A stretch of 52,055 bases of DNA from IMG/VR virus record IMGVR_UViG_3300042908_001060, positions 1 through 52,055 of that record, one strand, 5' to 3'. Shown piece by piece: positions 33,339 through 42,516 of this stretch (its first letter is position 1; each line of letters starts with the position of its first letter). This DNA comes from a virus. Both the position numbers and the translations under genes were made by a program. Below the pieces are notes generated by a model. The model was given only the letters and a program-made list of their open reading frames with translations, was not told the DNA's origin and ran no database searches.

Positions 33339-34548
33339 TATAACACTTAATTGTAGTATTAACCTTGCATTTAAGGCAAATGATTTTGTGCAGGTTACTC
33401 ACGATGAATTAAATTACTATGTAGGTAGAGTTGTATCTTATGATGCAGGTACAGGTGTTATGGTGTTAACTCCTACTCAAAGTGTAGGTAATGGCACTTT
33501 TTCTCAATGGACAGTATCTTTAGCGGGAGAAAATGGGACTAATGGTACTTCAGGTACAAATGGAACTAGTGGTACAACAGGTGCTAATTCAACAAGTGGT
33601 TCTTCAGGAACTAGTGGAAGCACAGGAACATCAGGAACATCTGCTACTAGTGGTACTTCTGCTGTTTCAGGAACTAGTGGTACATCAGCAAGTGATGGCT
33701 CATCAGGAACATCAGGAACATCAGGTACTTCTGCTTCTAGTGGTACTTCAGGCACTAGTGGTTCTGCGGGTACAAGTGGTACTTCAGGCTCTTCTGCAAC
33801 AGCAGGTACTTCCGCTTTATCAGGTTCTACGGGTACAAGTGGTAATGGTGGTGCTTCAGGTTCAAGCGGTTCTTCGGGTACTTCAGGAGCAACAGGCCCT
33901 CAAGGTCCAACAGGTCCTCAAGGAGCAACAGGTCCTGCAGGAAGTTCAGGTACTTCAGGTTCTTCAGGTGTAAATGGTCCTACAGGTCCTACAGGTGCTA
34001 CAGGTCCTACAGGTTCTCAAGGCCCTGCAGGTGCTGTACAAACAGGTCCTCAAGGTCCAACGGGTCCTCAAGGTCCTGCAAATAGTAATAACCAAACTTT
34101 AAATCAGTTCTCTCCAATGACCTTTTCAGTTTGTCGTTGGAATCAGTTGTATTATGGTAATAATGTTTTTGCTAATAATGGACAAGGAGCAAGAAGTAAT
34201 AGCGGGATTCAGTTTATAACAGGACCAAGTACATGGTATAGCCCGAATGGTGCAATTGGTTCTCCAAATTTTTTCCCAACTTCTAGTAGAGGATTGAAAT
34301 ATGATATTACACCTTTCACTAAATCAGCTTTAGATATTCTTAACGCTACGCAAATTGTAAGTTATGAATTTGATATTGATGGTATGGAAGACCAAGTAAA
34401 ATATGGATTTATTGCCGAAAACACTCCTGAAGAGATTTCTAGTCCTTCACATGATAAAATAATTATTTCATCTAGCATAGGTGTTTTAATAAAAGCTTGT
34501 CAGGAATTAGATGCAAAGCTGAAAGAGAAAGAGGCTTTATACCCATAA
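33325..34548 (+). CDS. Collagen-like fibre with S74 chaperone, copy 3 (407 aa)
   Basis: N-terminal module ([31 protein letters not shown]), GTSG repeats (~70-190), GPQGPTG collagen-like part (~190-255), a variable tip domain (~258-318) and S74 domain with SSRGLKYDI (Ser320/Lys325) and YGFIAENTP. It is followed 24 bases later by the prolyl-hydroxylase-like gene in the same direction, so the enzyme is probably made with this fibre. Confidence 0.8.
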   Translation: MAYSNITLNCSINLAFKANDFVQVTHDELNYYVGRVVSYDAGTGVMVLTPTQSVGNGTFSQWTVSLAGENGTNGTSGTNGTSGTTGANSTSGSSGTSGSTGTSGTSATSGTSAVSGTSGTSASDGSSGTSGTSGTSASSGTSGTSGSAGTSGTSGSSATAGTSALSGSTGTSGNGGASGSSGSSGTSGATGPQGPTGPQGATGPAGSSGTSGSSGVNGPTGPTGATGPTGSQGPAGAVQTGPQGPTGPQGPANSNNQTLNQFSPMTFSVCRWNQLYYGNNVFANNGQGARSNSGIQFITGPSTWYSPNGAIGSPNFFPTSSRGLKYDITPFTKSALDILNATQIVSYEFDIDGMEDQVKYGFIAENTPEEISSPSHDKIIISSSIGVLIKACQELDAKLKEKEALYP

Positions 34549-34572
34549 AAAGTAAAAATTTAAAAAATAACC

Positions 34573-35172
34573 ATGGAAGTACAACCAATTTTTGAGACCC
34601 AAGGGGTTGACCTACAAAACTATTACTATTTTGAAAATGGTTTTAATGAGGAGGAATTACAAAAAGTAAATCAATTAGTATCAAGATTAGCATTTCATGA
34701 AGGTTTGACTTCAGGAGAAGGCAAATCAAATAAAGAAGTTCGTTCTTCTTATGTTAAATGGATTCCTAAACAAGATGGTTTTGGGTGGCTTTATTTTAAA
34801 TTAATGGAAATGGCTGCTGAGGCCAATAAAAATGTTTGGAACTTTGACCTTTATTCAGTTTTAGACAATATACAATATACAGAATATCACGCTTCTCAAA
34901 ATGGACATTACGGTTGGCATCAAGATATTGGAGATGGCCAAATGTCAAAAAGAAAAGTATCTATTACCGTTCAATTATCAGACCCTAGCGAATACGAAGG
35001 AGGGGATTTACAATACTTTAGAGGTGGTAATCCTGATAATGCTGATACGGTTTTTAGGAAGAAAGGATATGTGTTTTTATTCCCATCTTATATGATGCAC
35101 AGGGTTACACCCGTAACACAAGGCATTAGAAAATCCCTTGTATTATGGGTAGGTGGAGAGCATTATAGATAA
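34573..35172 (+). CDS. PKHD-type 2OG-Fe(II) prolyl-hydroxylase-like oxygenase
   Basis: A 199-residue double-stranded beta-helix oxygenase with iron ligands His116 and Asp118 (GWHQDIGDG) and His176 (MMHRVTP), plus Arg186 (GIRKSLVLWV) for 2-oxoglutarate. The EGGDLQYF strand is typical of prolyl 4-hydroxylase-like phage proteins. It is in line with the collagen-like fibre genes, whose GPTG triplets contain the expected proline substrate. An AATAACC leader precedes the ATG. It converges tail-to-tail with the minus-strand island. The substrate is inferred. Confidence 0.85.
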   Translation: MEVQPIFETQGVDLQNYYYFENGFNEEELQKVNQLVSRLAFHEGLTSGEGKSNKEVRSSYVKWIPKQDGFGWLYFKLMEMAAEANKNVWNFDLYSVLDNIQYTEYHASQNGHYGWHQDIGDGQMSKRKVSITVQLSDPSEYEGGDLQYFRGGNPDNADTVFRKKGYVFLFPSYMMHRVTPVTQGIRKSLVLWVGGEHYR

Positions 35173-35799
35173 TTAGTAAATATCCTTAATTTCTAAATAG
35201 TTGGTTCCATCGTCTGCATAACCAATTTTCCCATCCCAAAAAGAATTAAAAGCTAAACTAGTCCTTTTAGTATCTCCTTGTACTTCAGGAACTCCATGAT
35301 ATAGTAAAGACGGGAATAGTACGCAATCTCCTGTGTTTACAGGTACATGATATTGATTACTATTAAAAGGATTGGCTTTGTCATTATGAATATGCCATTG
35401 ACGAGGAGTATCATCTTGAAATTCTATTTGGTCTTTATATTGAGATGCTTCTATATAAATAACTCCACTAACAATACTATTAGGATGATAATGAATATGA
35501 TGATAACCCTTTGGTTCAGTATAATTTAGCCAAGATTGGGTAATTTTTAGTTTTACAGTATCTTTATATGCAGGACAAACAATCTCCGTTATCCATAGGT
35601 TCAAACAATCTTCTGCAAACTTTTTTAAATCAGATAAATAAGGATTTTCAAGTATTCTACGATTACTAGAACTAGCGTTTCCAACGCTTTGTCCAATCTT
35701 TTCAGAATACATAATATCTAATTCCTCCTGAGTAAAATCTCTATGGAACTTTGTTTTAATGATAGGAGTCGGGAATAATGGGTGTACTTTAAATTCCAT
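35173..35799 (-). CDS. 2OG-Fe(II) oxygenase, PF13759/TIGR02466-like, paralogue 1
   Basis: A 208-residue protein of the putative 2OG-Fe(II) oxygenase type: FPTPIIKTKF at the start, ITQSWLNYT, then HIHYHPNSIVSGVIYIEA (ligand candidates His103/His105), GDCVLFPSLLYHGVP (His168), and RTSLAFNSFW (Arg179). It ends the minus-strand island, directly abutting the convergent plus-strand oxygenase with no gap. Together with four close paralogues it suggests several related hydroxylation targets. Confidence 0.75.
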   Translation of the reverse strand: MEFKVHPLFPTPIIKTKFHRDFTQEELDIMYSEKIGQSVGNASSSNRRILENPYLSDLKKFAEDCLNLWITEIVCPAYKDTVKLKITQSWLNYTEPKGYHHIHYHPNSIVSGVIYIEASQYKDQIEFQDDTPRQWHIHNDKANPFNSNQYHVPVNTGDCVLFPSLLYHGVPEVQGDTKRTSLAFNSFWDGKIGYADDGTNYLEIKDIY

Positions 35800-35800
35800 T

Positions 35801-36460
35801 TTAAATTGGTTTATATTGTTTTTGATTAGGTAAATCTATTTTTACAAAATTAATTCCTTTCATTGGTCCTTGTATAAAACCTATATTTCCTGAAAAGAAA
35901 GAGTTAAAAGCTAAAGAAAGTCTGCCATCTGTTTCTATTGTTGGAACGCTATGAGTTAAATTTGATGGGAAAATAATAATATCTCCTGTTTCAACTGATA
36001 TTGTAAATTGGTTACTATTTATACTATTTTCATTGTTAGTTTGTATCTGCCAATTCTCTCCTGAATCCATTTTTGTAAATGTTATTGTATCTTTCTCTTT
36101 AGTAGCATTAACATAAAGACATCCACACAAAATGCTATTATGATGTGTATGTTTATTATGAAACTGCCCTTTTTTTGTAAAATTAAGCCAAGAATGGGTT
36201 ATTTTTAAACTAATGTCATTTGGGTTTATTGGGTCATAAATTTGTAACAAATAATCGTTCAAAGCATCTTCGCATAATTTCTTAATATCCAAAAGGTTTT
36301 GATTTTCAAGTATATATATATCTTCTGTATTAGATTGATTTTCACGAACCTTGTCTTTAAATGAAAGCATAAAATCAAGCTCTTCTTGAGTAAAAGGCCT
36401 ATTTATTTTATTCATTGTTATTACGGTTGGGAATATTGGTAATACAAATCCTTTTTCCAT
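35801..36460 (-). CDS. 2OG-Fe(II) oxygenase, PF13759-like, paralogue 2
   Basis: A 219-residue paralogue: FPTVITMNKINRPFTQEEL, ITHSWLNFTKKGQFHNKHTH, HNSILCGCLYVNA, GDIIIFPSNLTHSVP, and RLSLAFNSFFSGNIGF. The distal His and the Arg that holds 2-oxoglutarate are both in place. It is clearly closer to the next gene (paralogue 3) than to paralogue 1, pointing to a local duplication. One-base and three-base gaps join it to its neighbours. Confidence 0.75.
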   Translation of the reverse strand: MEKGFVLPIFPTVITMNKINRPFTQEELDFMLSFKDKVRENQSNTEDIYILENQNLLDIKKLCEDALNDYLLQIYDPINPNDISLKITHSWLNFTKKGQFHNKHTHHNSILCGCLYVNATKEKDTITFTKMDSGENWQIQTNNENSINSNQFTISVETGDIIIFPSNLTHSVPTIETDGRLSLAFNSFFSGNIGFIQGPMKGINFVKIDLPNQKQYKPI

Positions 36461-36463
36461 AAA

Positions 36464-37108
36464 TTATTGTTGGTTTGGTAATTCAATTTTTAAAAAATTA
36501 ATTCCTTTCATAGCCCCATCAATGAATCCTAATTCTCCTGAAAAGAAAGAATTAAATGCAAGACTAATTCTAGTGTAATCATGGTCAGTTTGAGGAACGC
36601 TATGTATTAAATTAGATGGAAATAATACTAAGTCTCCTGTATGTACAGGTACAGTAAACTCATTAGAATTAAAAGGGTTATAGTTATTAGCTTGTAACTG
36701 CCAATTTTCGCCTGTGGCTCTTTTTGTAAAAACAATACAATCTGATTCTCTTTTAGCATTTATGTATAAGCATCCACTTACAATACTATTATGATGGCAA
36801 TGTTTATGATGATATTGAGTTTTATCTGTAAAATTTAACCATGAAATAGTTGACAATAATTTAACATCATTTATAGGATGATATATTTGTTTTAAATAGT
36901 CATTTAAAGCTTCATTAATTAATTTTTTTAAATCTGATAATCTTGGGTTTTCCAATACAAAAACATCGTCAGTAGTAATATTTCCTGTGTTTTCACGAAC
37001 ACCATCTTTATAATCTAAAATACAATTTAGTTCATCTTCAGTAAATTCTCTATCTATGTTATTTAATAATAAACAAGTAGGGAACATTGAAATAATTTCG
37101 CCTTTCAT
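36464..37108 (-). CDS. 2OG-Fe(II) oxygenase, PF13759-like, paralogue 3
   Basis: A 214-residue protein: FPTCLLLNNIDREFTEDEL, ISWLNFTDKTQYHHKHCHHN, SIVSGCLYINA, GDLVLFPSNLIHSVP, and RISLAFNSFFSGELGFI. It shares the VRENTGN insertion and the GAMKGINFLKIELPNQ tail with paralogue 2, so the pair arose by tandem duplication. The oxygenase motifs are intact. Confidence 0.75.
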   Translation of the reverse strand: MKGEIISMFPTCLLLNNIDREFTEDELNCILDYKDGVRENTGNITTDDVFVLENPRLSDLKKLINEALNDYLKQIYHPINDVKLLSTISWLNFTDKTQYHHKHCHHNSIVSGCLYINAKRESDCIVFTKRATGENWQLQANNYNPFNSNEFTVPVHTGDLVLFPSNLIHSVPQTDHDYTRISLAFNSFFSGELGFIDGAMKGINFLKIELPNQQ

Positions 37109-37109
37109 A

Positions 37110-38186
37110 TTATCTATTTTGCTTAATTAAATCAATTACTTTTTCTGCACTTATTGACTTGTGGCACTCAAATTGTCTTGGAGTATTTTCATGTTCGGGA
37201 CACCAATTCCAATCCCCCTTATTAAATCTAAATAAAGGATTATGCCAACAGCCATGGCAAACTGATTCATTTGTAATTCTAATTGTGTTTTTACTAAATT
37301 CATGGTCTGAATTAGTGAAATTAGCTATCATAAATACCTTTTTACGCATAGCCCATGATAACCACCCAAGTCCACTTGAAAGCCCTATAAAGAACTCCGA
37401 ATGATGAATAACATTCATAGTATTCTCCATTGACCTATCTTCTAACATATCAATATTGCTTAATCCCTCAGTATCTTGATTTGATATTTCAATTACTTTA
37501 TAGCCCTCAGAAACTAACCAATCAACTAATTCTTGCCAATAATACCAATATTTAAGCTGTGCTGTTGAATGTATTGAAATACATACATATTTTTGGTCAT
37601 AAGGTCTTTCTTTTGGCGTAAAATCTAAATTAGGTATTAATTCCTGATATGGCAGGTTCAATATATTAGTAGCAGCTTTTTGTAAAGGAATTAGAATAGG
37701 GTTTACAGGTTCTTTGCTTTTTTCCCAAAACCAACCTAACTCAAACATAGCTATTAGGTTATTAACCACCTCCCCTCTACCAACAAACTCTAATTCAGGA
37801 TATTGTTTTTCAAAAAGGAAGTTTTTAAATGTAGATACAATAACCTTACATTCATAATGTTTTGCAAATTCAGCACAATAAGGCATCCAAGCTAGTGTGT
37901 CTCCCAAAGCTTTGCTTTCAAATGATATGAAAACTCTTTTACCTTTAAGCTCATCCAAGAAGTTAATTTGCTTTATAACTCTACCTTCATATTTTACTAT
38001 TACAGCTACATCAGACAAATATTTTCTATCTAATCTAGCCCAAGAGTTAACCTTTAACTTTGTTTCATATATATTTTTTGAGTGCTCTCTATCATAAAAA
38101 ATAATATCATATTCTCTATTTTTACCTTCATCACTCAATATTTCAAAGTAAAGGCCATTGACATGATGTATGTTGTATGTTATCAT
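37110..38186 (-). CDS. O-heptosyltransferase of the BAHT/TibC type
   Basis: A 358-residue GT9-like glycosyltransferase. It has the N-terminal domain start YNIHHVNGLYFEI, RVFISFESKALGDTLAWMPY, AQLKYWYYWQELVDWL, and FFIGLSSGLGWLSWAM for sugar-nucleotide binding. The C-terminus carries four Cys (310, 313, 329, 341; CHGC, WNWC, FEC), like the iron-finger of bacterial autotransporter heptosyltransferases. Known family members attach heptose to Ser of repeat adhesins. Ser-rich repeat fibres lie nearby and are plausible substrates; this is inference. Confidence 0.75.
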   Translation of the reverse strand: MITYNIHHVNGLYFEILSDEGKNREYDIIFYDREHSKNIYETKLKVNSWARLDRKYLSDVAVIVKYEGRVIKQINFLDELKGKRVFISFESKALGDTLAWMPYCAEFAKHYECKVIVSTFKNFLFEKQYPELEFVGRGEVVNNLIAMFELGWFWEKSKEPVNPILIPLQKAATNILNLPYQELIPNLDFTPKERPYDQKYVCISIHSTAQLKYWYYWQELVDWLVSEGYKVIEISNQDTEGLSNIDMLEDRSMENTMNVIHHSEFFIGLSSGLGWLSWAMRKKVFMIANFTNSDHEFSKNTIRITNESVCHGCWHNPLFRFNKGDWNWCPEHENTPRQFECHKSISAEKVIDLIKQNR

Positions 38187-38189
38187 AAT

Positions 38190-38762
38190 TTAAAATTCTG
38201 TATTAAAGAAGAATGTTTGAAATAGTCTACCCGTTTCTAAGTCCCTGCCAAAATAATCAAGTGATGTATGGTATAAATCTCCTCTGTATAAAATAAGTCT
38301 ATTGTATAAATTGCCTATTCTATCTACTAACTCCCATTGTGTCATATCATAATAATCAGCCGAAAATTCAGAAAGTGGCTCTTCGTACATTTTGTTTTTC
38401 TCATTCCAAATTCTTTTTTTAGTTGCTTTATTCCTAAATAAACCTGTACCTCCTGACAAAGGGGCATCAGGTGTTAAATATATTACTCCCGCCCAATCTG
38501 TATTGTCTACATGAAGCCATGACCTATCTTGTGCTGTAGTATATTGAAAAGCTCCTGTATACTCATCTCCCCACCATGTAATATTACCCGCAAATGGTTG
38601 AATAATATCCTGAATTGATTTCTTTATACCATCATCTATGAAATTTTTCGTTCTGAGATTAGGGAAATTACCACTTACGGAAAATTCCTGAGAAAGAGCA
38701 AATTCTCTAACTTCATCAACATTATTATAAAAATCAGCTATTGTTATTGATTCTACTCTCAT
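38190..38762 (-). CDS. DUF6445-like 2OG-Fe(II) oxygenase
   Basis: A 190-residue protein with the HxD motif at His84/Asp86 (SWLHVDNTDWAGVIYL), TPDAPLSGGTGLFRNK, distal His165 (YRGDLYHTSL) and Arg179 (GRLFQTFFF). Order and length match the DUF6445 family, which belongs to the 2OG oxygenase fold. It is a different subfamily from its neighbours in this island. It lies 3 bases after the GT4 gene. Confidence 0.7.
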   Translation of the reverse strand: MRVESITIADFYNNVDEVREFALSQEFSVSGNFPNLRTKNFIDDGIKKSIQDIIQPFAGNITWWGDEYTGAFQYTTAQDRSWLHVDNTDWAGVIYLTPDAPLSGGTGLFRNKATKKRIWNEKNKMYEEPLSEFSADYYDMTQWELVDRIGNLYNRLILYRGDLYHTSLDYFGRDLETGRLFQTFFFNTEF

Positions 38763-38764
38763 GA

Positions 38765-39805
38765 TTAAATATTTTGATATACATTAACATATTTCTGTCT
38801 AATTACATCTGAGCTAAAGTTTTGAAATTGCTGTACTGCATTGTACTTTTTTTCTAATTTTTTACAAACATTTAACCAACTGTAAGAACTTCTAAGTTTA
38901 GCCATATTGTCAACCATCCTTTCATAATCATTCATAACAACATGAATACCTCCAATTACGCTACTAGTTGAAATTTCATTTATTCTAACTAATCCTGCAA
39001 TATCCTTGCTACCTTTATAAGTAGCTACCATTGGCATACAAACACTAGCAGCCTCTAGTAAAGTCAAATTAGGATGTCCATATTCAAGATTTGATGGATG
39101 TAAGAAAATAGTATGGTCTTGAAAAATATTTAATTTTTCCTCTTCTGTAGGATTTGTGTCAATCACAGTTAATTTATCATATTCTAATAAATCTTTGTGT
39201 ATCTCAAAGAATTTAGTATTAGCATCTGCACCAACTATTGTTATAGGTAGATTTAGCATTTTAGCAGCTTCAATACCATATCTAAAACCTTTTCTATCAG
39301 CCCCATAATCTCCCGCCACGCCATTGTTTGCACACATCAATAGTTTATGTACAATTGGTCTATTTTTTACATCATAAAATGCTTTTGTTGGCTTATAGTA
39401 ATCAGTATCTACCCCATGAGACAAGTAAAATAGCTTATCTGTATCATCAAAGTAGTCTACTACATATTCAGCAGGGGCTAAGGAAAATATTGATTTTTTC
39501 ATAGCTTCTAACTGTTCTCTATAATTACTACTATTTTTACCATAATGGTAGCTATGATGGTCATGAGTTGAATAAACATATTCAATACCTCTTTTATGAG
39601 CCTCTAAACAAAGATTAGCCACATGAATATGTACTATATCGTATTTTTTAGGGTCTACATCGTTTAAATACAATAAGTCTACTTCATGGCCTAATTTTCT
39701 TAGGTTTTTAGTGTACTCATCCATAATTAATTCAGTTGCACCCCACCCTCTTTGACCTGTTGGCAGGATTGGTAAATTGCTACTTATAACCTGTGCTATT
39801 CTCAT
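38765..39805 (-). CDS. GT4-family glycosyltransferase
   Basis: A 346-residue GT-B enzyme: MRIAQVISSNLPILPTGQRG, WGATELIMDEYTKNLRKLGH, VHIHVANLCLEAHKRG, STHDHHSYH, then IFLHPSNLEYGHPNLTLLEA with the acidic donor-binding residues and MVATYKGSKDI. It uses a nucleotide sugar to extend a glycan; donor and acceptor are not predictable. Its stop side is followed by the DUF6445 gene, and its start overlaps the 904-residue gene by 4 bases. Confidence 0.8.
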   Translation of the reverse strand: MRIAQVISSNLPILPTGQRGWGATELIMDEYTKNLRKLGHEVDLLYLNDVDPKKYDIVHIHVANLCLEAHKRGIEYVYSTHDHHSYHYGKNSSNYREQLEAMKKSIFSLAPAEYVVDYFDDTDKLFYLSHGVDTDYYKPTKAFYDVKNRPIVHKLLMCANNGVAGDYGADRKGFRYGIEAAKMLNLPITIVGADANTKFFEIHKDLLEYDKLTVIDTNPTEEEKLNIFQDHTIFLHPSNLEYGHPNLTLLEAASVCMPMVATYKGSKDIAGLVRINEISTSSVIGGIHVVMNDYERMVDNMAKLRSSYSWLNVCKKLEKKYNAVQQFQNFSSDVIRQKYVNVYQNI

Positions 39806-42516
39806 ATAAATTTCTTTTCTTGTTTGTCAATTAATGAAAATCCTTCAGCTTGAGTTGTTATTCTATTGTGAACTATTCCAAATTTGTAAGAGCTACCATA
39901 GAAAATATGATTAAAAAACATGTCTGCTGCATCCCATTTATCAGTTCTTAGCCTTTCTAAAAGCCATTTTTTAACACTTCTAGGGAAGCCAATACATTGT
40001 AATCCTATAATATGGTCGGTAATAAATAATAAATCTTGGTCAGGAACTACTTCTCTAACAGGGGATTGCAACCAACCATGCTCTAAAGTTTTTACATCTC
40101 CAAATGACATATAACCAATTTTATTGTCTTCTATTATTTGATAAGACTTTTCTACTTTTTCAATAAATTCCTGCATAGGAACTTCAATGATACAATCTCC
40201 TTCACATACTATTAAAAAGTCAATATTGTTATCAAATTCACTCATTATTCCGTTTTTGAATGATTCAAAACATCCGTAGTGGGATGGTGTGAGGGCTGTT
40301 CCCAATTCACGAACTTGCTGCTCATTGAAGAGCTCCATTGAAACGCAATTGGGCCTTTGGCAGTTGTACTTAGGTGGTAAATCTCCGTATGGGACATTTG
40401 TGTGGAGGATATATTCCCACCCGTAGTCGGCCACATGCTTGAGTGATTCTCTACTTTTTTGTTCTCTTTCATCGTTTCTAGTTGTTTGAAGATGAACTAA
40501 TCTAATTTTAGGTTTTCTATTCTTAATCTTGTAGTGTCCTGTATGCTGATATTTATGTAATGTTTTATTATTCAAAACATACTTTTCGTTTTTATATACT
40601 CTATCTCCATCGTAAAAATCAAGCTCTAATTCAATTTCACGACCTTTATATTCAAATTCTTTTTTAAACTCTTTAGTTTTATCAATCTGCCATCTGAATA
40701 CAAAAGAATCTTGACCTGCTTCTCTAATAGTAATATTTACCTTTCTGCTATCTACATTATAAGTAAAAAAGTAGAACATGTACTTATTAGGCTGTCCAAC
40801 AATAGGAATTATTGAATAATATTCGGAATTAGAAGCTACGCCAAGTCCGCTGTGTTTTAAAAGGGTTTCTTCATCATTGTGCTCTATATAATATTGGTTC
40901 TCTAATCCAATTAATTTTTTAGTTAAATAATCTTCTAAAAAGTTTTGTGCTCCAATATTTTGGCAAATGTTATTGTACTCTTCAGCAGTTCTCACATCAT
41001 CAAAAGTATTTAAGAAGAAATCAATATCAAATGACATACCATTGGTTTGTATACCTTTGCCAAAAGGAGTGTTTAAACTACCTAAATAAGCTTTATACAT
41101 CATCGGGTCCTTGCCATTAATATCAAATGATTTTTCAATTTGTGGTATATCTCTAGGGTCTAAAACAACATCATAGGTAGTATAAAAGAAAGTCTCATAT
41201 CCTAAAGCTTTTGCTGCTTTTGCACCGTTAAACAAATTGGTAAGAACTGTCAAAGATTGGTTGCTGTTCTTTAATCCATTAATGTTAATTTCAGCATGGT
41301 AGTCATCTGTAAATCTATAAAACCTTGTATAATAAGAATGATGTGTTAACGGGTTATGCTCATCGTAAATGTAATAATCTACCATTCTTTGAATATCATC
41401 ATCTACAGGATAATGAGACAATAACATAATCTTTCTACCCAATGGCTTTAAGCTATTTATAGTATCTTTAGTTAATTGTACTCTACTATCCAAGTTTGGC
41501 CAAGTGCCTACAATTATAATTTCTCTTTTATTGTTTTTTGGTTTCGCTTCTGTCAATTGTAACACCTTTTCAGCATCTTCGGTAAGATTGCCCGTTAAAT
41601 AATGAAAGTCTTCATATCCGTTCCACCTGTTCAAATAAACATCTAAATTGTAAATTAGCTTAGGTATTTGCTTATACTCAGCAGCCTCTTTAATTACAAT
41701 AGGGTTTAATTCCTTGTTACCTCTGTCTCCTTTAGATGGGAAGAAGAAAAGGTCAGCAGCCCTAATAAAGTCCTCTGTATCGCTTCTTTCGCCCCAAATA
41801 ACACAATTATCAGGTTTATAATCCATCAATGGCTTCCAATAATGCTCAAAATTTCCCGCTTGATTGCCTAAAAAGTGAAACTTTATTTTATAATCTTTTA
41901 ACTTTTCTCCCATTTCAAATCCATATTTTTGATTCTTTCTAGGAGTAAATAATCCAATAATTACTGCGTGTTTATAATCATGCTCAAGACCTAGCTTGTC
42001 TCTAGCTATCCTTTTATCTGAATTTTTAGCATCTATTGGATATTCTATAATCTCTTGAGGTATGTTCAAGTGGTCGTACTTCATCATATTGTATGGACTT
42101 ACAAAAACAAACTTATCAGGCATCCATTTTTTGTTTTGTGGATTGAAGCTGCTATCATGGGTTGTTTCTACTATTTTCCATGTTCCACCAAATAGTTCAC
42201 GACAATATAATTTTGATGTTAGCTCATCATCCATAAACATTTCAGGGAACTCTTCCATAGAAATTACATCAGGTTTGAACTGTTGTAAAACTTGCATGAG
42301 TTCATCATGCTTATTTTCTCCTAACGAATGAAAATTATGTTCTCCAACTAAATCTATTATTCTATTCCTTTGAACTACAAAAGCCCATGCAACAAAAGCA
42401 TGTTCAATAACTTTGATTTCAAAATCATCTTTTATTAGTGCAATTTTGTTCACAGTAACTTGCGGAGCTCCTCCTGTACTTAAATGTGGTGTAATAATTA
42501 GTAGCTTTTTTTTCAT
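39802..42516 (-). CDS. Large multidomain glycosyltransferase (904 aa) with GT25-like C-terminal domain
   Basis: Three regions are visible. Residues 1-335 are a GT4-like GT-B domain (LLIITPHLSTGGAPQVTVNK, IIGLFTPRKNQKYGFEMGEK, DLFFFPSKGDRG). Residues ~336-640 are a second, less clear glycosyltransferase-like region (EIIIVGTWPNLDSRV...). Residues ~665-904 resemble GT25/LPS-type transferases: VHLQTTRNDEREQKSRESL, LTPSHYGCFESFKNGI, LIVCEGDCII with a Glu-x-Asp metal site, and a DAADMFF motif near the end. GT25 includes collagen galactosyltransferases and LPS enzymes. It overlaps both neighbours by 4 bases. Confidence 0.75.
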   Translation of the reverse strand: MKKKLLIITPHLSTGGAPQVTVNKIALIKDDFEIKVIEHAFVAWAFVVQRNRIIDLVGEHNFHSLGENKHDELMQVLQQFKPDVISMEEFPEMFMDDELTSKLYCRELFGGTWKIVETTHDSSFNPQNKKWMPDKFVFVSPYNMMKYDHLNIPQEIIEYPIDAKNSDKRIARDKLGLEHDYKHAVIIGLFTPRKNQKYGFEMGEKLKDYKIKFHFLGNQAGNFEHYWKPLMDYKPDNCVIWGERSDTEDFIRAADLFFFPSKGDRGNKELNPIVIKEAAEYKQIPKLIYNLDVYLNRWNGYEDFHYLTGNLTEDAEKVLQLTEAKPKNNKREIIIVGTWPNLDSRVQLTKDTINSLKPLGRKIMLLSHYPVDDDIQRMVDYYIYDEHNPLTHHSYYTRFYRFTDDYHAEININGLKNSNQSLTVLTNLFNGAKAAKALGYETFFYTTYDVVLDPRDIPQIEKSFDINGKDPMMYKAYLGSLNTPFGKGIQTNGMSFDIDFFLNTFDDVRTAEEYNNICQNIGAQNFLEDYLTKKLIGLENQYYIEHNDEETLLKHSGLGVASNSEYYSIIPIVGQPNKYMFYFFTYNVDSRKVNITIREAGQDSFVFRWQIDKTKEFKKEFEYKGREIELELDFYDGDRVYKNEKYVLNNKTLHKYQHTGHYKIKNRKPKIRLVHLQTTRNDEREQKSRESLKHVADYGWEYILHTNVPYGDLPPKYNCQRPNCVSMELFNEQQVRELGTALTPSHYGCFESFKNGIMSEFDNNIDFLIVCEGDCIIEVPMQEFIEKVEKSYQIIEDNKIGYMSFGDVKTLEHGWLQSPVREVVPDQDLLFITDHIIGLQCIGFPRSVKKWLLERLRTDKWDAADMFFNHIFYGSSYKFGIVHNRITTQAEGFSLIDKQEKKFI

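Noticed and set aside
40245-40472. Minus-strand 75-residue frame inside the 904-residue transferase gene
   Set aside because: Different frame of a continuous, motif-bearing coding region; no family features.
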